Origin: Thermoplasmata archaeon
Lineage (GTDB): Archaea; Thermoplasmatota; E2; DHVEG-1
Assembly (NCBI GenBank): GCA_003649845.1
Contig: QMTB01000002.1
Location: forward strand, 1-27,522
Reading direction: 5' to 3'
Length of the DNA stretch: 27,522 nt
Part shown: one piece after another, positions 23,980 to 27,522 of the stretch
How the letters are laid out: each line of letters begins with the position of its first letter
How positions within the stretch are numbered: the first letter of the stretch is position 1
Notes under the pieces: model-generated
The model's database searches: none
Seen by the model: the letters and a program-made list of their open reading frames with translations, nothing else
Told to the model about the DNA's origin: nothing
Program-made: the position numbers and the translations under genes

Positions 23980-25539
23980 CTATGGGAAGGTATCAACAGC
24001 TTCTCTCTCCTCCGATACCTTATCATCCATCAATATCTGTGTCTTAAAAACAGTTTCTACATCTTCTGGTATCTCTAGGATGAATACTATCCTTTCTTTC
24101 ATACCTGGTTTTAGAAGAGAGATAGATTTAATTGATGTTTTAAATGGAGAAGAATTTTGAAAAAAACCAGCTAAAACATCTATCTTCCTAGCAGGTTTCA
24201 ACCCGAGGTTTTCAACTATAACCTCTGCTTTAATAAAATCTCCATATGGTGAACTTCTATATATTGTAATAGATTGATCCTTCCATATATGAAGTAGTAT
24301 AGGTTTATCTAGTACAGGGTATACAGTAACGTTTTCTTTAGATTTATATGATAATGGCACCTCCCCTACTTTATAATTCCCAGTTGTCGTCTCTAGGAAA
24401 CAATAGTCATCTATATATCTATCTATGTTACCTACAATGTTAACACCAACAGCCATATGATTTGGAAAACGTAGAAGAGAAACATTATAACCTAGGTTTT
24501 TAAGTAGAGAAGCTGTTAAAATAGCTTTATCTTCGCAATCTCCTCCACCGCCATTAGTATATAAGGTTTCTAGTGGATAAAATGGATATTCAATTGAACC
24601 ATTATCAGGATCCTCTCTGTATTCTAGATGTTGGACGAAGGAAGCTATAAAATTTATTCTATCTACATCATCTTTAGGAGAATACTCTAATAGTTTTTGA
24701 GATAATAGATCAATGTATGTATCATCGTATGAATTGAAGATATAAACGCTATAATCCTCATAATATATTCTATCTAAGTTAGTATAATAGTTATATAGGA
24801 TATCTGCAGAGGGTAGATAGATGTTATGCAATATATGTCTATATCTCCAGTTGAAGGTTTCTGTAGGAAGTATCTCACTAGGATTTAGATAAACATTCTC
24901 CATGCCTATTATATTGTTATCTATATCCAGTATTGTAAGATTCGCATAGGAACCTCTGGGGATATATTGGTAGAATATACAGTTTATCTCACCTTGTTTA
25001 AAAGGTAAAATAAAGGTAGGTAGAACCTTGCCATAGTATATGCTATCATTGACTACTAGTTTAACTGTAGATGGATATATGATGGTTTTTCCTTTATTGA
25101 AAACCTGGAAAACTATGATTCCTAAAACCCAACCTTTTTTATCCTCCCACCATTTTTGTTGATCAGAAAATAATAATAAATTTTTAAATTTAAAAGAAAA
25201 AGTTTTCTCATATATCTCATATATATGTGCTAGATCATATACCTTCAAGGTATATCTACCTGTAGGTATCTCATTATACTCGCCTATATCAAGTTTAGAT
25301 GTTCTATCTCCACTATAAAATATAACATCTGAACTTAGAATATCATTATTGTTGTCATATAACTCTAGTATAACTTGAGAGGATGTAGAAAAATTTATTT
25401 TGATAGCAGGGAATCCACTATCATCAACTATCTCATAGGAGTTAATTGAGAAGGAAATAAAGGGAAAAATAGAGATACAACCAGATGTTAAGAGGAACAA
25501 TAGAATTATTAATATCGGCAATATTTTTTTATATAGCAT
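23980..25539 (-). CDS. Transglutaminase-like lipoprotein
   Basis: A 519-aa surface protein. The first 20 residues are a lipoprotein signal with lipobox LTSGC, so C21 should be lipid-anchored. Beta-rich domains lie at about 30-120 and 140-225, then a papain-like transglutaminase core at about 280-390: catalytic C336 in GGGGDCEDKA, H362 in FPNHMAVGV and E384 (or D379) in DDYCFLETT. A C-terminal beta domain (about 400-510), as in CARDB-type ectodomains, follows. Most archaeal members of this core are probably peptidases rather than true cross-linkers. Its ATG overlaps the aminotransferase stop (TAATG), so it is translated after it. No link between the two functions is obvious. Confidence 0.88.
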   Translation of the reverse strand: MLYKKILPILIILLFLLTSGCISIFPFISFSINSYEIVDDSGFPAIKINFSTSSQVILELYDNNNDILSSDVIFYSGDRTSKLDIGEYNEIPTGRYTLKVYDLAHIYEIYEKTFSFKFKNLLLFSDQQKWWEDKKGWVLGIIVFQVFNKGKTIIYPSTVKLVVNDSIYYGKVLPTFILPFKQGEINCIFYQYIPRGSYANLTILDIDNNIIGMENVYLNPSEILPTETFNWRYRHILHNIYLPSADILYNYYTNLDRIYYEDYSVYIFNSYDDTYIDLLSQKLLEYSPKDDVDRINFIASFVQHLEYREDPDNGSIEYPFYPLETLYTNGGGGDCEDKAILTASLLKNLGYNVSLLRFPNHMAVGVNIVGNIDRYIDDYCFLETTTGNYKVGEVPLSYKSKENVTVYPVLDKPILLHIWKDQSITIYRSSPYGDFIKAEVIVENLGLKPARKIDVLAGFFQNSSPFKTSIKSISLLKPGMKERIVFILEIPEDVETVFKTQILMDDKVSEEREAVDTFP

Positions 25540-26759
25540 TAAGCTGTCACAGCGGCTAGTTTCTCTTCAATAACTTTACCAAGTCGTTTCATACCTTCTT
25601 CAATTCTATCGTTACTTGCATATGAGAAATTCAACCTCATAGATCTAGCTCCTCCACCGTTAACATAGAATGCTTTTCCATGTACATAGGCTACCTTGTT
25701 TTTAATAGCGTCAAGGAACATAACCTCTGTATCGATACCTTCTGGAAGAGTAACCCATGCGAACATTCCACCTTTTGGTTTATTACACTCGTATCCATCA
25801 GGGAAGTATTTCTCCATAGCTTTCATCATGATATCTCTCTTTGGTCTATACATATCGCAGATTTTAAGTATATGCAGGTCTAGGTTACCTTGACGTATAA
25901 ATTCACTTGCAATAAACTGTGTAAATGTATTGGTACATAAATCTAAAGCTTGTTTACATAAAACCATCTTCCTAGTGAGTTCTTCAGATGCAACAGTCCA
26001 AGCTAAACGGAAACCTGGAGCTAGTATCTTTGAGAAAGTTGACATATATATTACTCGTCCTTCATCGTCAAAAGATTTTATAGGTTTAACATGGTCAATA
26101 TCATAGGTAAGTTTTCCATAGGGATCATCTTCTATAACGATTAGATCATATTCACTAGCTATATCTACAAGTTTCTTACGTCTATTCTCTGACATTACTA
26201 CTCCAGCAGGGTTTTGAAAAGTTGGAACAACATAGATGAATTTAGGTGTAATATCATCTTTCAAAAGTTGTTTTATAGTGTCTTCCAATATATCAACTTG
26301 CATTCCATCTTTGTCTAATGGTACACCTTCAAGGTTACTTTCATAACTTCTAAAAGCGTTTATTCCACCTAGATAGGAGGGTAATTCTACGATAGCAGTA
26401 TCTCCAGGGTTTAAAAAGATCTTGCCAACAGTATCAAGAGCTTGTTGTGAGCCACTCATTATAATAATATTATCCTCAGTAACATCTTTCATACCATCTT
26501 TATATGCTCTTTCTGCAAGTTGTTCTCTAAGTTCTTTCAAACCTTGAGTTGTTCCATATTGTAGAGCTACTTTACCGTGGTGTTTCATAACATAATTTAT
26601 GATATCCTTTAGACCTTCTATTGGGAAGGATCTAGGATTTGGTAAACCACCTGCGAAGGATATAATTTCTGGGTCCTGAGCGACTTTTAATAATTCTCTA
26701 ATAACTGATTTCCTCATTTTTCCAGCTCTATCTGAATATAATCTTTCTAGGTTAACCAT
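25539..26759 (-). CDS. PLP-dependent class I/II aminotransferase
   Basis: A 406-aa fold-type I aminotransferase of the MocR/LysN-like group, moving amino groups between an amino acid (2-aminoadipate, aromatic or branched are usual) and 2-oxoglutarate in the cytoplasm. Seen: FAGGLPNP near the N terminus, GSQQALD (103-109), the PTFQNPAG loop (179-186), VIEDDPYG with the Asp that binds the pyridine nitrogen (about D211), K244 in STFSKILAPGFR as the PLP lysine, and SMRLNFS with the carboxylate-binding Arg. The frame extends to ATG 26810, but a perfect GGAGGT 9 nt before ATG 26759 fixes the start there. Probably one operon with the upstream 62-aa acidic protein and the lipoprotein downstream. Confidence 0.93.
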   Translation of the reverse strand: MVNLERLYSDRAGKMRKSVIRELLKVAQDPEIISFAGGLPNPRSFPIEGLKDIINYVMKHHGKVALQYGTTQGLKELREQLAERAYKDGMKDVTEDNIIIMSGSQQALDTVGKIFLNPGDTAIVELPSYLGGINAFRSYESNLEGVPLDKDGMQVDILEDTIKQLLKDDITPKFIYVVPTFQNPAGVVMSENRRKKLVDIASEYDLIVIEDDPYGKLTYDIDHVKPIKSFDDEGRVIYMSTFSKILAPGFRLAWTVASEELTRKMVLCKQALDLCTNTFTQFIASEFIRQGNLDLHILKICDMYRPKRDIMMKAMEKYFPDGYECNKPKGGMFAWVTLPEGIDTEVMFLDAIKNKVAYVHGKAFYVNGGGARSMRLNFSYASNDRIEEGMKRLGKVIEEKLAAVTA

Positions 26760-26806
26760 GTGTTTGTAACCTCCTACTTTTTTATTAATAAAAATTTTTG
26801 TGTCTA

Positions 26807-26995
26807 TCAATCTCCCCTTGAAGATAAAATATTCTTCAATGTCTCATTAAATGCAGGCATAGTTTCTATTGTTTCTCTATCAATATTGAAACGATGCATG
26901 ATTTCAACTGCAAGCGCTTCTTCATATGAAAAATCAGAGAGATCACCTACAAACATACGTGAGGTTTCATTTATATCTAATATTTCATCATCCAT
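26807..26995 (-). CDS. Small acidic protein, function unknown
   Basis: A 62-aa acidic helical protein not recognised. The frame begins at TTG 27016 (69 aa), but ATG 26995 fits better: a TATA-like TTTATTAAAT (27024-27033, minus) predicts transcription from about 27003, leaving an 8-nt leader and excluding the TTG. Its stop lies 47 nt before the aminotransferase start at 26759. There is no TM helix, cysteine or known motif. The promoter lies only about 15 nt from the end of the insertion-like sequence, so its upstream context may have been altered by that insertion. Whether it is real is likely but not certain. Confidence 0.5.
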   Translation of the reverse strand: MDDEILDINETSRMFVGDLSDFSYEEALAVEIMHRFNIDRETIETMPAFNETLKNILSSRGD

Positions 26996-27023
26996 ATCTA
27001 TCAATATGGTATACAAAATATGA

Positions 27024-27033
27024 TTTAATAAAT
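27024..27033 (-). promoter_or_regulatory. TATA box upstream of the acidic-protein/aminotransferase operon
   Basis: TTTATTAAAT on the minus strand is centred near 27029, about 34 nt before ATG 26995. It sits just outside the putative insertion-element end, whose first bases would supply the BRE-side flank of this promoter. Confidence 0.4.
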
Positions 27034-27071
27034 TTTGCTTTTATCTTGGGGTGCTGTTAACTTAAGATTTT

Positions 27072-27130
27072 AATCCCATCCCACTTATTCCATAGTTTGA
27101 GGTGTCTCACATATGGAATGGGATGGGATT
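27072..27130 (+). repeat. Imperfect 19-bp inverted repeat enclosing the transposase start
   Basis: AATCCCATCCCA-CTTA-TTCCATA (27072-27094) pairs along its length, but for the 4-nt CTTA bulge (27084-27087), with TATGGAATGGGATGGGATT (27112-27130). The 17-nt loop holds an inner stem TGAG/CTCA (27098-27101 / 27106-27109) around GTGT. The loop carries the GAGGTG ribosome binding site (27099-27104), and the right arm carries the ATG (27113). Confidence 0.85.
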
Positions 27131-27522
27131 GAGGATATTAAAAGACTTTTAAAAGAAAAAATATATCGTTCAAAGGGAGAGGACACCTATAGATATCATA
27201 CTATACGCTGTGTTTCTCTATCTAGGTGGTCTCTCACTAGGAGGAGTGAAAACAAGACTTATTGGTATAACGAGAAGTCGAACCGCTATCTGGAAATAGT
27301 ATTCAAAAGGTTTGGTAATGCTGTCAAAGGGAAACTTGCTGATGATCTCCCCTCGGTAATCATTGCTGATGAAACCACTGTTTCAAGTGAAAGATTATGC
27401 ATTTATGGTTTTGGTATGCTATTGATCCAGAAACAAGAAAGATATTTCAATTGGGAAGATCACCTGGAATCGAACAAATACCGTGTGTAAAAAATTCTTT
27501 CAAGAAATTGAACAGATATATG
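27113..27522 (+). pseudogene. Decayed IS6-like DDE transposase, frameshifted
   Basis: The 125-codon open frame (27113-27490) is only part of the gene. Frame 1 gives an N-terminal charged segment MEWDGIEDIKRLLKEK. From about 27177 the sense moves to a second frame reading RTPIDIILYAVFLYLGGLSL and TRSRTAIWK, the helix-turn-helix region, which ends at TAG 27297. It returns to frame 1 for KRFGNAVKGKLADDLPSV and ADETTVSS, the first DDE acid, then from about 27391 moves to a third frame for WFWYAIDPETRKIFQLG, which is classic for this family. That is at least three disruptions, so the gene is dead as sequenced unless these are read errors. GAGGTG 8 nt before ATG 27113 is a good ribosome binding site. 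It continues past the window end. Confidence 0.85.

Larger units (their letters stand above)
27048..27522 (+). mobile_element. Left part of a degenerate IS6-like insertion sequence
   Basis: GGTGCTGTTAACTTAAG at 27050-27066 resembles the terminal inverted repeat type of IS6 elements (GG..CTGTTGCAAA-like). A decayed DDE transposase reading frame starts 47 nt inside. The element runs off the window, so neither its right end nor a target-site duplication can be checked. Family is inferred from the end and the protein pieces. Confidence 0.6.

Noticed and set aside
1..27522. CRISPR array, tRNA or rRNA genes
   Set aside because: No regularly spaced repeat series, cloverleaf or conserved rRNA sequence was seen on reading through the gaps.

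Overview
The window is archaeal chromosome, AT-rich and gene-dense, with 23 readable protein genes and one decayed transposase. The archaeal assignment rests on Kae1 and Bud32 (KEOPS), exosome subunit Csl4, RNA polymerase subunit L, archaeal NAC, Pus7/TruD, an archaeal-type Lhr helicase, GGTGA/GGAGGT ribosome binding sites, and many TATA boxes about 26 nt upstream of start codons (leaderless mRNAs). Codon use is AGA/AGG- and ATA-rich throughout. I would call it an AT-rich euryarchaeote-like organism. Separate Kae1 and Bud32 genes argue against groups that carry the fused protein, but I cannot name a lineage from sequence alone.

Layout. 1-3802: a winged-helix regulator convergent with a large HAE3/MMPL-type RND exporter. 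3803-6637: a divergent promoter region with a palindromic operator candidate, then a plus-strand operon of a PadR regulator, a membrane GT2 glycosyltransferase and a membrane-anchored hexapeptide acyltransferase, ending in a hairpin-rich intergenic region. 6638-8818: a minus-strand, overlapping Kae1-Bud32-RdgB operon. 9050-10180: a secreted or membrane-anchored alpha/beta hydrolase. 10321-15711: minus-strand information-processing genes, with IleRS alone and then Csl4-RpoL-TruD as an operon. 15929-21341: Lhr helicase, a 60-aa membrane protein, a PdeM-like phosphoesterase and an unrecognised ectodomain-plus-five-TM protein, all minus strand. 21365-23967: Nnr (NAD(P)HX repair), divergent from NAC, then an Lrp/AsnC-like regulator. 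23980-26995: a 62-aa acidic protein, a PLP aminotransferase and a transglutaminase-like lipoprotein, all minus strand. 27048-27522: the left end of a degenerate IS6-like insertion sequence that runs off the window.

Functionally the window is mostly housekeeping: tRNA charging and modification, transcription, RNA decay, nucleotide-pool and cofactor repair, and ribosome-associated chaperoning. Set into it are two envelope modules (RND exporter; GT2 plus acyltransferase) that share a regulated divergent promoter. No tRNA, rRNA or CRISPR array was seen. No gene-free stretch exceeds 300 nt; the longest are 6399-6637, 8819-9049, 23219-23442 and 15712-15928, each with promoter or hairpin signals described below.

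The observations most worth a second look are the IS6-like end, where an imperfect 19-bp inverted repeat would bury the transposase ribosome binding site and start codon only in read-through RNA; the Lhr-PdeM neighbourhood with two uncharacterised membrane proteins; and three promoters carrying tandem near-identical repeats.
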